From Planctomycetaceae bacterium (GTDB lineage: Bacteria; Planctomycetota; Phycisphaerae; Sedimentisphaerales; Anaerohalosphaeraceae), in the NCBI GenBank assembly GCA_021372945.1, contig JAJFTK010000114.1, positions 1 to 64,000 of the forward strand: DNA of 64,000 nt. Reading direction: 5' to 3'. The notes below the pieces were generated by a model, which saw only the letters and a program-made list of their open reading frames with translations, made no database searches and had not been told where the DNA came from. Shown here one piece after another: positions 51,421 to 60,389 of the stretch (its first letter is position 1; each line of letters begins with the position of its first letter). The position numbers and the translations under genes are program-made.

Positions 51421-53187
51421 TTAACCATTCTTTGGAATAATACCCTTTGGCAGCTTGGCCTTGTAGTGCGTATGCAGGTACTTGTGCGAGACCTTGCTCA
51501 GCGGACTGTGGAGGAACTCTTTGTAGAGCTTCTGCACGTCCGGGTTGTCATGGCTTCGCCGGATGGTCTTGCCGCGGTCAAGATCGTACAGGGCCTGCGC
51601 CCGCTTCATCAGCGCGCCCTCGTCGAGCGGAATGGAGTTGGCCTGTGCGTAGGGCTGACCGCCGCCGCCGATGCATCCGCCGGGGCATCCCATGATCTCG
51701 ATGAAGTGGTATCGTTCCGGGTCCTTGCGGACGGTATCGAGCAGCTTGCAGGCATTGCCCAGGCCATGGGCAACAGCGACGCGGATCTCCTTGCCATCAA
51801 GATCGATCTTGCCTTCCTTGATGCCTTTGAGGCCGCGAATGCTTTCCAGCTCGATATCGATCAGGGTCTGGCCGGTATAGAGTTCGTAGGCGGTGCGGAT
51901 GGCCGCTTCCATGACGCCGCCGGTGACGCCGAAGATGGCGCCGGCGCCGCTGGACTCGCCCAGCGGATGGTCCGGCTCCTCGGGCTGGATATGCAGCAGG
52001 TCAATGCCGGCCGACTTGATCATCCACGAGATCTCGCGGGTGGTCACGACGATATCGACGCCGCGCATCCCGTCCACGAGCAGTTCCTCGCGAGCGGCCT
52101 CGTATTTCTTTGCGGTGCAGCACATGGCGGCCACGCTGAGGATCTTTTTCGGATCGACGCCGATCTTCTGGGCGAAGTACGACTTGGTCAGCGCGCCCTG
52201 CATCGACATCGGCGACTTGCAGGTCGAGACGTTCTCGATCAGGTCCGGGTAAAACTGCTCCAGGCACTTCATCCAGGCGCTGGAGCAGGAGGTGATCATT
52301 GGCAGCTTGCCGTTGTTCTGGACGCGTTCGAGGAACTCGGAGCCTTCCTCCATGATGGTCAGGTCGGCCGAGAACTGCGTATCGAAGACGTAGTTAAAGC
52401 CCAGCTTGCGCAGGGCGGCGATCAATTCGCCTTCCATGTTGCGTCCCGGCTCGATGCCGAAGGCCTCGCCGATGGCGGCGCGGACGGAGGGCGCAAATTG
52501 CACCACTTTGATCAGGTTGGGGTCATTGAGCTTTTGGAACAGGTCCTGGGTATAGTTCTTCTCCAGGAACGCGGCGGTCGGACAGACATTGATGCACTGG
52601 CCGCACGCGGTGCAGACGCTCTCGCCCATGGGCATATCGTACGCGGGCATCACCACGGTGTCAAAACCGCGGTGGGCCTGGGTAAGATTGTGCACCTGCT
52701 GGATCTCGGAGCACATGCGGACGCAGCGTCCGCAGAGGATGCATTTCTCCGGATCGCGAATAACGGCTTCGCTGGAGAGATCCTTGTCATAGACCTTGCG
52801 TTCGCCCTGGAAGTGGCGGGCGCGAATGCCCATGCTGGAGGCGAGGCGCTGCAGTTCGCAGTTGCCGTCGCGCTCGCAGACGTGACAGTCCAGCGGATGA
52901 TTATCGAGGATGAGCTCGATAATATCGCGGCGGGCCTGACGCAGCTCCTGCGAGTTCGTATGGATCTTCATCCCGTTGGCGACGGGGTAGGCGCACGAGG
53001 CCACGTAATTGCGAGCGCCTTCGACCTCGACGATACAGACGCGGCAAGCGCCTTCGATCGACAGCTTGGGATGATAGCACAGGCGCGGGATATGGAATCC
53101 CAGTTTGTCCGCCGCCTGCATGATCGTTTGACCGGGATCGACCTTGTATTCCTTGTTGTTTATATAGATGGTAATCTGTTCAGCCAT
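51421..53187 (-). CDS. hydA: [FeFe] hydrogenase catalytic subunit HydA
   Basis: A 588-residue catalytic subunit. Domains in order: N-terminal [2Fe-2S] (CYHPKLSIEGACRVC at 37-51, with Cys65), His-Cys-ligated [4Fe-4S] around HPLDCHVCERDGNC (97-110), two [4Fe-4S] clusters (CILCGRCVRMCS and CTACGQCINVCP), and the H-cluster domain. The H-cluster motifs read TSCSSAW (299-305), AMCCTAKKYE (from 354) and EIMGCPGGCIGGGGQP (from 497). The third is canonical; the first two depart from the common TSCCPxW and MPCxxKxxE. The start at 53187 has GAGGAAAT upstream. It probably couples NADH and ferredoxin oxidation to H2 with HydB and HydC. Confidence 0.95.
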   Translation of the reverse strand: MAEQITIYINNKEYKVDPGQTIMQAADKLGFHIPRLCYHPKLSIEGACRVCIVEVEGARNYVASCAYPVANGMKIHTNSQELRQARRDIIELILDNHPLDCHVCERDGNCELQRLASSMGIRARHFQGERKVYDKDLSSEAVIRDPEKCILCGRCVRMCSEIQQVHNLTQAHRGFDTVVMPAYDMPMGESVCTACGQCINVCPTAAFLEKNYTQDLFQKLNDPNLIKVVQFAPSVRAAIGEAFGIEPGRNMEGELIAALRKLGFNYVFDTQFSADLTIMEEGSEFLERVQNNGKLPMITSCSSAWMKCLEQFYPDLIENVSTCKSPMSMQGALTKSYFAQKIGVDPKKILSVAAMCCTAKKYEAAREELLVDGMRGVDIVVTTREISWMIKSAGIDLLHIQPEEPDHPLGESSGAGAIFGVTGGVMEAAIRTAYELYTGQTLIDIELESIRGLKGIKEGKIDLDGKEIRVAVAHGLGNACKLLDTVRKDPERYHFIEIMGCPGGCIGGGGQPYAQANSIPLDEGALMKRAQALYDLDRGKTIRRSHDNPDVQKLYKEFLHSPLSKVSHKYLHTHYKAKLPKGIIPKNG

Positions 53188-53194
53188 AATTTCC

Positions 53195-54985
53195 TCACGC
53201 TTTGCTAACCGCGTTGAACTTGCAGACATCGAAGCACTGGCCGCAGCGGATACACTTGGCCGCATCGATGACGTGTTTTTCTTTTCTTGCGCCTTCGATC
53301 GCGCCGGCGGGGCAAACCCGCTTGCACGCGCCGCATCCGACGCACCGTTCACCAATCGTATAACTGAGCATGGCGGCGCATTGTCCGGCCCTGCACTTCT
53401 TCTGATGGATATGTTCTTCGTACTCGGCGCGGAAATTCTTGATCGTACTGAGGACCGGGTTGGGGGCCGACTGGCCCAGTCCGCAGAGCGACGACTTTTT
53501 GATCATGCCGCCGAGGCGTTCGAGTTTTTCGATGTCGCCGGGGCGGCCCTCGCCTCTGGTGATGCGAGTCAGGATCTCGAGCATGCGCTTGGTGCCTTCG
53601 CGGCACGGGGTGCACTTGCCGCAGGATTCGTCCTGCGTGAACTCGATGAAGAACTTGGCCAGCCCGACCATGCACGAATCCTCGTCGATGACGATCATGC
53701 CGCCGGAGCCCATGATGGAGCCGGCTTTAGCCAGCGACTCGTAATCGATCTGTGTATCGAGGTACTGCTCGGGCAGACAGCCGCCGCTGGGGCCGCCGGT
53801 CTGGATGGCCTTGAGCTTTTTGCCGTTGGGGATGCCGCCGCCGATGTCATAGACGATCTCGCGAAGCGTCGTTCCCATGGGGACCTCGACCATGCCGGTA
53901 TTGCGGACCTTGCCGGCCAGCGCGAACACCTTGGTTCCCTTGCTGGTTTCGGTGCCGATGCTGCTGAACCAATCGCCGCCGTCCAGGATGACGACAGGGA
54001 TATTGGCCCAGGTCTCGACATTGTTGATCAACGTCGGTTTGCCGAACAGTCCGCTGACGGCCGGGAACGGCGGACGCGGACGCGGCATGCCGCGCGACCC
54101 TTCGATGGAGTGAATGAGGGCGGTTTCCTCGCCGCAGACAAAGGCCCCGGCGCCCAGGCGGATCTCGATATCAAAACTGAAATCCGTCCCCAGGATGTTC
54201 TTGCCCAGGAAGCCGCATTGGCGGGCGGCGTCCATGGCCTTCTCAAGCCGTTTGATGGCCAATGGATACTCGGCCCGGATATAGACGATCCCTTTCTTGG
54301 CGCCGATGGCGTAACCGCCAATAATCATGCCTTCCAGCACGGTATGCGGATCGCCTTCAATGGTGCCGCGGTCCATGAATGCACCCGGGTCGCCTTCGTC
54401 AGCGTTGCAGATGACGTACTTGTCACCGTTGACGGCCTTGGCGGTGAACTCCCACTTAAGTCCGGTGGGAAAGCCCGCGCCGCCGCGACCGCGGAGCCCG
54501 CTCTTCTTGACTTCGGCAATCACGTCCTGGGGCTTCATATTCGTCAGCACCTTGGCCAGCGCCTCATACCCGCGAACGGAAAGATAATCGTCGATATTTT
54601 CAGGATCAATAATGCCGCAGTTTCGCAGGGTGATTCGCATCTGCTTGCCGAAGAAATCCACGTCCCCGAAGATACGGAAAAACCGGTTGTACAAATGGTC
54701 CTCGATGATTGTCAGACGCGCGACGGGCTTGCCCTCGACCAGGTGCGACTGGACGATCTCGGGGATATCGGCCGCCTTGACGTTTCCGTACATCGTATAG
54801 CCGGGATTGACAATCAGAATCGGTCCCTTCTTGCACATTCCTAAACAGCCGCTCAGGTGAATGCTGACGTTCTGAACGCCGCGATTTTTGATTTCGGCGT
54901 CCAGGACCTGGTGAAGCTGCTTGGATTGGTTATGGATGCAAGTCGGGCCGTCACACAGTGTCAGCTTGTAATGCACCTCTTTCAC
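53195..54985 (-). CDS. hydB: Hydrogenase NADH/diaphorase subunit HydB (NuoF-like)
   Basis: The flavin subunit that exchanges electrons with NADH. An N-terminal thioredoxin-like [2Fe-2S] domain (CDGPTCIHNQ, SGCLGMCKKGP) precedes the NuoF-like core with GLRGRGGAGFPTGLKW (FMN/NADH site) and CNADEGDPGAFMDR. A SLBB domain and the [4Fe-4S] motif ESCGKCTPCREGT follow. Two more clusters lie at the end (CVGCGACKRVCP, CIRCGQCFDVC). GTG at 54985 is preferred because AAAGGA lies upstream and this avoids overlap with the preceding gene; the longer ATG start at 55012 is possible. It ends eight bases before hydA. Confidence 0.95.
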   Translation of the reverse strand: MKEVHYKLTLCDGPTCIHNQSKQLHQVLDAEIKNRGVQNVSIHLSGCLGMCKKGPILIVNPGYTMYGNVKAADIPEIVQSHLVEGKPVARLTIIEDHLYNRFFRIFGDVDFFGKQMRITLRNCGIIDPENIDDYLSVRGYEALAKVLTNMKPQDVIAEVKKSGLRGRGGAGFPTGLKWEFTAKAVNGDKYVICNADEGDPGAFMDRGTIEGDPHTVLEGMIIGGYAIGAKKGIVYIRAEYPLAIKRLEKAMDAARQCGFLGKNILGTDFSFDIEIRLGAGAFVCGEETALIHSIEGSRGMPRPRPPFPAVSGLFGKPTLINNVETWANIPVVILDGGDWFSSIGTETSKGTKVFALAGKVRNTGMVEVPMGTTLREIVYDIGGGIPNGKKLKAIQTGGPSGGCLPEQYLDTQIDYESLAKAGSIMGSGGMIVIDEDSCMVGLAKFFIEFTQDESCGKCTPCREGTKRMLEILTRITRGEGRPGDIEKLERLGGMIKKSSLCGLGQSAPNPVLSTIKNFRAEYEEHIHQKKCRAGQCAAMLSYTIGERCVGCGACKRVCPAGAIEGARKEKHVIDAAKCIRCGQCFDVCKFNAVSKA

Positions 54986-54999
54986 GTTGTTGTCCTTTC

Positions 55000-55353
55000 T
55001 TAGATCAGCCATTCCGCGATCACCTGCCCTTTCTTCAAATGCCGTTCCACGATTTCACGGGCTCTTTCGGGCGTGACGCGGCCGTATTTGACCGGGATCT
55101 TGCCTTCTTCGACGACCTCGACGGTAGGCTCGAGATTGCATCGTCCGGCACAGCCTTTTTGACTGAGATAGACGTCCACCAGCCCATTGGCGATCGCCTG
55201 GCGGAAGACCTCCATGACGTCGCGCGAGCCGGCGGCGATCTCACAGGTCGCCATGCCGACATAGACGCGCTTGGTCGATAGATAGCCTTTGCTGATGATG
55301 CGGTTGACCGCCTCAGCGCGTTTCTTCCTGAGAATGTCTTTCGGTGTTACCAC
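55000..55353 (-). CDS. Small thioredoxin-like [2Fe-2S] ferredoxin protein
   Basis: A 117-residue protein of the thioredoxin-like [2Fe-2S] family that accompanies HydABC operons. Its ligands are VGMATCEIAAGS and SQKGCAGRCNLEPT, a Cys-x(many)-Cys-x3-Cys arrangement related to NuoE. It lies between the sensor kinase (six bases upstream) and hydB (15 bases downstream). Its precise role in the hydrogenase is not established; it may shuttle electrons or act in assembly. Confidence 0.88.
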   Translation of the reverse strand: MVTPKDILRKKRAEAVNRIISKGYLSTKRVYVGMATCEIAAGSRDVMEVFRQAIANGLVDVYLSQKGCAGRCNLEPTVEVVEEGKIPVKYGRVTPERAREIVERHLKKGQVIAEWLI

Positions 55354-55358
55354 GTCGG

Positions 55359-57206
55359 TTACTCCTTATGCATCGTAAAAATAAACGAATTCCCATTCTG
55401 CTTCGGTTCGACACGGATGGTTCCCCCGTGCGACTCGATGATCTGCTTGGTAATATACAGGCCCAGGCCCGTCCCCTTGACTTTCTTCTTTTCCGGCACG
55501 TTGAGCCGCGAAAACTTCCTGAAGAGCTGGTCCACCATTTCGGGCGCGATCGGCCGCGAATCGTTATAGATGTCAACGGTAATGAACTGCGTATCCTGGC
55601 TTGCGCTGATCGTAACAGTACCCCCTTCGGTCCCATACTTTACGGCGTTATTGACCAGGTTGTTTGCGACAATCTGCATGAGATCCAAATCGGCTTTGAC
55701 CCGGATCGCCGGATCAATCAGGTTTTTGACTTGCATGTTCTTGGCGCTGAACTGCCGGGCAAAGGTCTGCAGGCTGGTTTCAAACACGTCCTTGCCCAGC
55801 GAGAACTCCACCTTGTTGATCTCGAGATTGCCGCGTTCAATGCGGCTGAGATTCAGGAACTTCTTGACCGTGGCGTCCAGATAGTCCAGGTTGCGGCAGA
55901 TGGAATCGACCGCCCTCTTCTGCTTGAAATTAATCATTCCGAGCAGGCCGTCGCGCAGCGAGTAGGCGTTGATGACCGCCGAGGAAAGAAGGCCTTTGAG
56001 TTCATGGGCCACAAAGCCCAGCATATCCAGATAGCTCTTGTTCAGCTCGTCCAGCTTTTGATGATTTTCCTGGAGGCGGACCTCGCGTTCCTCCAGCCGC
56101 ACGGACATCTCGTTGAAGGCGTGCGCCAGTTGGTGCATCTCTTCGATATTGGAATGCGGCGGCCAGATGAGGTGCCCCAGTTCTCCGTGCGAGAGACGCT
56201 GGGTGGCATCGCGCATGACCGTGAGCGGCCTGGAGATGGAACCGGCAAGAATAAAGGCCAGCACGAACGCCACTACCGACGCCAGCAGGATCAGGACGGT
56301 AAACACCGTCAGGATCTGAGCGGCCATGACATTGTACGGCTCTTCGAGGATGCCGACATAAAGCGCTCCGATGATGACGCCGTCGATATTGCGGATCGGC
56401 TCGTAGGCGGTGCGGTACCAATGGGTGACGACAAAGGCGCGGCCGACCCAGCGCTGGCCCCGCTCCATGACAGCGTTGTAAACCTCTTCCGAGACCCGGG
56501 TCCCGATGGCGCGTTTGCCGTTCTCGTCGAGCACGTTGGTGGAGATGCGGACATCGTCCTGAAAGATGGTGACGGTTCCAATCGGTTTTTCTTTGTAGAG
56601 TTCGTCGCCGAACACGAGCTGCCGGATGCGGTCAACCAGGTAGTAGTCCTGGTTGATGATGCGTCCGCCATAAACGACCTCGATGAGCCGGCCCGCGTCA
56701 TCCATGATCGGCAGGACATATTCTTTAGCCATCGCCGTTTGCAGGACCTTGAGGTTCCTGGGGCGGGCCTTGGGGGTATTCAGAACGCGGATCGCAATGC
56801 GGTCCTTGACGCCGTCGTTTATGGCCGTCAGTTCGTTCCTGCCAATGAGGCGTGTGCCGCCGACCGATTGTTTTGTTTGGGCGGCTTTGCGGACGATCTC
56901 GCTTGGCGCGTTCACGGCCTGCTCGGGCGTCAGGCGTCCGAAATAGTCCAGCCGGAGTTTTCCCTTAAGGACCTCGCCGGAATCGTTCAGATCGGCGATG
57001 CTCAGGGAGGCGCCGATCCGGTTGATCTCTTCGTGGTAGAACACGCGCGCACTATCAAGGGCGCGAATGACGCCCAGTTGCGTACGTTCGTAGATGTCCT
57101 TTTTAATCACGTAAAAGACCAATCCGAAGATGAACACGGCCAACAGTACAATAATAGCCGTGTACGCCGCCAGGATCCGTTGTTTTAATGATCTCGTTTT
57201 CTTCAT
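55359..57206 (-). CDS. Membrane sensor histidine kinase in the hydrogenase operon
   Basis: A 615-residue sensor kinase. One helix (residues about 10-33) and a second (about 297-325) bracket a 265-residue extracytoplasmic region of Cache type. A HAMP segment follows (SISRPLTVMRDATQRLSHG), then a coiled coil, the His box FVAHELKGLLSS, and an ATPase domain (NNLVNNAVKYGTEGG, VKGTGLGLYITKQIIE). The usual Thr/Pro after the phosphorylated His (as in HELKTPL) is Gly-Leu here. It starts nine bases after rex and is followed by the ferredoxin-like gene. It lacks an adjacent response regulator; the receiver at 50347 is a candidate partner. Confidence 0.93.
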   Translation of the reverse strand: MKKTRSLKQRILAAYTAIIVLLAVFIFGLVFYVIKKDIYERTQLGVIRALDSARVFYHEEINRIGASLSIADLNDSGEVLKGKLRLDYFGRLTPEQAVNAPSEIVRKAAQTKQSVGGTRLIGRNELTAINDGVKDRIAIRVLNTPKARPRNLKVLQTAMAKEYVLPIMDDAGRLIEVVYGGRIINQDYYLVDRIRQLVFGDELYKEKPIGTVTIFQDDVRISTNVLDENGKRAIGTRVSEEVYNAVMERGQRWVGRAFVVTHWYRTAYEPIRNIDGVIIGALYVGILEEPYNVMAAQILTVFTVLILLASVVAFVLAFILAGSISRPLTVMRDATQRLSHGELGHLIWPPHSNIEEMHQLAHAFNEMSVRLEEREVRLQENHQKLDELNKSYLDMLGFVAHELKGLLSSAVINAYSLRDGLLGMINFKQKRAVDSICRNLDYLDATVKKFLNLSRIERGNLEINKVEFSLGKDVFETSLQTFARQFSAKNMQVKNLIDPAIRVKADLDLMQIVANNLVNNAVKYGTEGGTVTISASQDTQFITVDIYNDSRPIAPEMVDQLFRKFSRLNVPEKKKVKGTGLGLYITKQIIESHGGTIRVEPKQNGNSFIFTMHKE

Positions 57207-57215
57207 TGCTGCGAC

Positions 57216-57869
57216 TTACTCGTCATCGGCCAGGACCATGGCAGGGTCCGCCTTGTCCTGGGCATTGACGAAATAGATCAAATTCTCAAGCTCCACTTCC
57301 AGATTGATATTGCCAATGATCACCTCATCGGCGGCCCTCAACTGTATGGGGGCGAAATTCAGGATGCCCTTGATGCCCGCCGAGATCATGATCTCCGAGA
57401 CATGGTGGGCAGCGACATCGGGAACGGCCAGAATGCCGATCTTGATCTGGTGTTCCTGGATGAACCTGCGGAACTCCTCAAGGGGTAAAACCGGCACCTC
57501 GGCGGCCTTTGTGTACTTCGAGGGATCGATGTCGAAAGCGGCAACGATCTTGATCCCGCCGGCTTCAAAGCCTTTATAGCGAAGCAGCGCATTGCCAATA
57601 TGGCCGACGCCGACAATCACAACCTTTTGAAGCTCATTCTTGCCGAGGATCTGGCTGATCTTAACGACCAGCTCGTCCACCCTGTAACCGCCCCGCCTAT
57701 TTCCTGTTATTCCGAATAGAGAAAAGTCTTTTCTTACCTGGGATGAAGTCACACCGGCGGCATCGGCAAGGTTGCCTGAAAACACCTTGACAAAGCCAAG
57801 TGCTTTCAGCCTCTTGAGCGCGTTTTTATATCGCGACAGCCTAATAATACATTTTCGGTTCATAACCAT
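57216..57869 (-). CDS. rex: Redox-sensing transcriptional repressor Rex
   Basis: A repressor that binds DNA when NADH is low and releases it when NADH rises. The winged-helix domain (residues about 15-85) includes GVTSSQVRKDFSLFG, the recognition region. The Rossmann domain starts with VVIVGVGHIGNALLRY and carries the AAFDIDPSKY loop. The length is about 217 residues. The start is at one of two closely spaced ATGs (57869 or 57863); a GTG at 57878 is also in frame. It heads the operon that includes the [FeFe] hydrogenase, and a candidate Rex site lies upstream, so autoregulation is likely. Confidence 0.95.
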   Translation of the reverse strand: MVMNRKCIIRLSRYKNALKRLKALGFVKVFSGNLADAAGVTSSQVRKDFSLFGITGNRRGGYRVDELVVKISQILGKNELQKVVIVGVGHIGNALLRYKGFEAGGIKIVAAFDIDPSKYTKAAEVPVLPLEEFRRFIQEHQIKIGILAVPDVAAHHVSEIMISAGIKGILNFAPIQLRAADEVIIGNINLEVELENLIYFVNAQDKADPAMVLADDE

Positions 57870-57934
57870 TGGAATCACTTTCGCTTGAATGGTTTGACGG
57901 AGGTTAACTTACCCCAAAGACCTTTAACAAACCT

Positions 57935-57962
57935 ATTATACGAAGAAGAATAAGGTATGCAA
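57935..57962 (-). promoter_or_regulatory. Promoter candidate of the rex-hydrogenase operon
   Basis: On the minus strand a perfect TATAAT (complement of 57935-57940) stands 16 bases downstream of a weak TTGCAT (complement of 57957-57962), about 65 bases before rex. The candidate Rex site lies immediately upstream of the -35. This would put the whole rex, kinase and hydABC cluster under this start. Confidence 0.55.
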
Positions 57963-57970
57963 GATTTTTT

Positions 57971-57988
57971 TTGACATTTATTTCACAA
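57971..57988. promoter_or_regulatory. Rex operator candidate
   Basis: The 18-base word TTGACATTTATTTCACAA has the length and symmetry of the known Rex operator TTGTGA-N6-TCACAA. The right half TCACAA is perfect and the left half TTGACA keeps four of six. It lies eight bases upstream of the -35 candidate of the rex operon, a place where Rex could block polymerase. Confidence 0.55.
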
Positions 57989-58083
57989 CAAATGGCATTT
58001 GTGCCGCAATAACCGCCCAGTGTAGAATCTAAACGCTGTTTTGTGAGAAAATCAAGAGAAAAATGGTAAAATGATTCAGCTTA

Positions 58084-59595
58084 TTATAGAGGAAAATCCG
58101 GACAGGCAGGACCTTGGGTACCTGCGGGATAGAACTGCAAGCCCTCCCCGGACGTTTTCCAGGCCTTTAGGACAGGCGCCAAAAGCTCCCACGAGGCGAT
58201 TACGCTGTCATGTCTTGTAAAGAGCGTCGAATCGCCCAGCATGCAATCCAACAGCAGCCGCTCGTAGGCTTCGGGCATTCGAACGCCGAAGACCTTCTGA
58301 TAATCCACTGCCATGTCCAGCGCAGCGGTGCAAATCTTGGAACCCGGCCGTTTGGCCTGAAGACTCATGTAGAGGCCTTCCTCCGGCTGGATCTGGAAGC
58401 GAAGGGCGTTGGCCGACATGAGTTCCAATTCTTCCTGCGGGAACATCGAATGGGGCACCTGCTTGAAATTGATGATAATCTCGGTCAGCTTGCGCGGGAG
58501 GCGCTTGCCCGTGCATAGATAAAACGGGACGCCCTTCCATCGCCAGTTATCGATATAGAGAACGGCCGCGACAAAGGTTTCGGCCAGAGACTCTGGATCG
58601 ATGCCGTCCTCCTGACGGTAGCCTTTGGCCGGCAGGCCATCGACGGTGCCGGGGCCGTACTGCGCGCGGACGAAGAGACGATCCAGACGCGATGGATCAA
58701 TGGGTCTGACAGAGCGAAGCAATTTACTCTTTTCATCGCGGACTTGGTCGGCTTCAAATGAGGGCGGCGGTTCCATGGCCACCATTGTCAGCATCTGCAG
58801 CAAATGATTCTGAAACATGTCGCGCAAGGCCCCTGTTTTATCATAATAGCCGGCGCGGTGCTCAATACCTACCTTCTCCGCCACGCGGATCTGCACGTTT
58901 TCGATATGGTCGCGGTTCCATACAGGTTCGAAGATGCTGTTGGCAAAGCGAAAAACGAGCAGGTTTTGAACGGTATCCTTGCCCAGGTAATGATCGATGC
59001 GGTAAACCTGGGATTCGTCAAAATACTTGTGCAGTTTGGCATCTAGTTCAATCGCGGATTCGAGATCTTGCCCGAAGGGTTTTTCGATGACCAGCCGAAC
59101 GTTTTGAAAACGGCCGGAAATGGTTGGACAGTTCAGGTTAAGCTCGCCCACTTTTTCGGTGATCGTCTCATAGAGCGTCGCGGGCACGGCAAGGTAGAAT
59201 ATGCGCGTCCCATTTACATTGTGCTTTTCATCCAGTTCGGCAGCCAGTTTGCAGAGTTGGCGATAGGTGTCCGGATCGGCGTAGTCGCCGCTGAGATAAT
59301 AAAAGCCATCCAGAAACTCGCCAAGTTTTGATTGATCGACATTACCGAGGGCCAGTTTGATGGTCTTTTTGACGCTTTCGCGAAATTCGTCACGCTCAAA
59401 GCGGCTGCGGGCACATCCGACCAGGTAAAAATGACGGCTCATGAGGTCGCGGCGAAACAACTCAAAGAGGCTCGGGTATAATTTACGATGCGCCAGGTCG
59501 CCGGAGGCGCCGAATACGACGAAAGAACCGGGGCCCGCGGCAGCTTCAAGGCACAATAGTTCTTGTTTTTGGAGAACGGCTTCGATTCTGGCCAT
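58084..59595 (-). CDS. zwf: Glucose-6-phosphate 1-dehydrogenase
   Basis: This enzyme oxidises glucose 6-phosphate to 6-phosphogluconolactone, making NADPH (or NADH) for the pentose phosphate pathway. With the start at 59595, preceded by AAGGAATTG, it has 503 residues. Landmarks are [17 protein letters not shown] (nucleotide binding), [10 protein letters not shown] and the active-site [13 protein letters not shown]. The substrate-contact segment GKRLPRK is also present. It follows a hairpin after the rubredoxin gene and probably has its own promoter or is read through. Confidence 0.97.
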   Translation of the reverse strand: MARIEAVLQKQELLCLEAAAGPGSFVVFGASGDLAHRKLYPSLFELFRRDLMSRHFYLVGCARSRFERDEFRESVKKTIKLALGNVDQSKLGEFLDGFYYLSGDYADPDTYRQLCKLAAELDEKHNVNGTRIFYLAVPATLYETITEKVGELNLNCPTISGRFQNVRLVIEKPFGQDLESAIELDAKLHKYFDESQVYRIDHYLGKDTVQNLLVFRFANSIFEPVWNRDHIENVQIRVAEKVGIEHRAGYYDKTGALRDMFQNHLLQMLTMVAMEPPPSFEADQVRDEKSKLLRSVRPIDPSRLDRLFVRAQYGPGTVDGLPAKGYRQEDGIDPESLAETFVAAVLYIDNWRWKGVPFYLCTGKRLPRKLTEIIINFKQVPHSMFPQEELELMSANALRFQIQPEEGLYMSLQAKRPGSKICTAALDMAVDYQKVFGVRMPEAYERLLLDCMLGDSTLFTRHDSVIASWELLAPVLKAWKTSGEGLQFYPAGTQGPACPDFPL

Positions 59596-59646
59596 AGTCA
59601 ATTCCTTCTGTCAAATTGTACCGCCGGCCAAAGAAGACGCAAGAAA

Positions 59647-59670
59647 GGCCCTGCTGTTTTTGTCAGGGCC
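59647..59670 (-). terminator. Hairpin between rubredoxin and zwf
   Basis: GGCCCTG (59647-59653) and CAGGGCC (59664-59670) form a perfect 7-base stem with a 10-base T-rich loop just past the rubredoxin stop. On the minus strand it is followed by CTTTCTTG, only weakly T-rich. It could end the NQR-rubredoxin transcript partly and leave read-through to zwf. Confidence 0.45.
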
Positions 59671-59678
59671 CTGGATCA

Positions 59679-59843
59679 TTATTCTTCGACAGGTTCAAAG
59701 TCCTCTTTGCCTGCGCCGCATTCCGGGCAAACCCAGTCATCCGGCAAATCGTCGAAGGAGGTGCCGGCTTCAATCCCGTTGTCGGGATCCCCTATTTCAG
59801 GGTCATAGATGTACCCGCACAGCAAACATTTATACTTTTCCAC
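59679..59843 (-). CDS. Rubredoxin
   Basis: A 54-residue one-iron electron carrier. The iron ligands are two Cys pairs: [12 protein letters not shown] near the start and [13 protein letters not shown] near the end, the classic rubredoxin pattern, with [20 protein letters not shown] between. The start is a GTG at 59843 with GAAAGGA seven bases upstream. It lies about 60 bases after the hypothetical protein that follows nqrF. Rubredoxins commonly serve oxidative-stress defence in anaerobes, but its partner is not visible here. Confidence 0.95.
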   Translation of the reverse strand: MEKYKCLLCGYIYDPEIGDPDNGIEAGTSFDDLPDDWVCPECGAGKEDFEPVEE

Positions 59844-59906
59844 AATGTCGTCCTTTCATAAGAGTTTTGATTAGGGTCGCCCGCCTAAATAACCACATCG
59901 AGGGCC

Positions 59907-60377
59907 TCAGGTCAAGTCCGGAAACAAAATCGCGGCGATTTGCGCCGGCTCGATCCTGAAAAAAGCGCCCTTGCCCTCGAAAAAGCCATGCGCCTCGATC
60001 ATGTGGATGTTCAAGTCGGTCCAACTGACAATGCGTCCGGTGTTCTTGTCTTTGACGGTGGTAATGCGCTTCTGATAGCTTCCGGGATGCGGCCAGGGAC
60101 ACACGAGGCTGCCGTTGTAGTCGTCAGCCTTAACGCGCAGGCGGCTTTGGCGCGGGTCATCGATCCAGTTGCCCATCTGGGGGATGGCCAGGTCGGTCAG
60201 TTCGTGCATGCGGCGTCCCAGCGTATGGATGCTGAGCTTGAGCTTATCGAGCAGGTCCTCGTCGTCTTCGATGACCTCAAGCGGTCGGCGCGGGTCGGTC
60301 CCCATGAAGCCGCCGGCGACCATCTGCGAGGACCGGAGCGTCTCTTCCAGACGTTTTTCTTCAGGTGATTCTTTCAT
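59907..60377 (-). CDS. Hypothetical protein downstream of nqrF
   Basis: A 156-residue soluble protein with a highly charged start (EEKRLEETL) and no membrane segment. A middle region reads RMHELTDLAIPQMGNWIDD and a later one TGRIVSWTDLNIHMIEAHGFFEGKG. I do not recognise a named family. It lies 12 bases after the nqrF stop on the same strand and is probably cotranscribed with the NQR operon and rubredoxin. Confidence 0.65.
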   Translation of the reverse strand: MKESPEEKRLEETLRSSQMVAGGFMGTDPRRPLEVIEDDEDLLDKLKLSIHTLGRRMHELTDLAIPQMGNWIDDPRQSRLRVKADDYNGSLVCPWPHPGSYQKRITTVKDKNTGRIVSWTDLNIHMIEAHGFFEGKGAFFRIEPAQIAAILFPDLT

Positions 60378-60389
60378 ATCATCTCCTCA

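Noticed and set aside
51406..57188. Three long plus-strand open frames of about 560-615 codons opposite hydA, hydB and the sensor kinase
   Set aside because: They mirror genes whose motifs are unmistakable. Their translations are low in recognisable domains, and they arise from the GC-rich third positions of the real genes.
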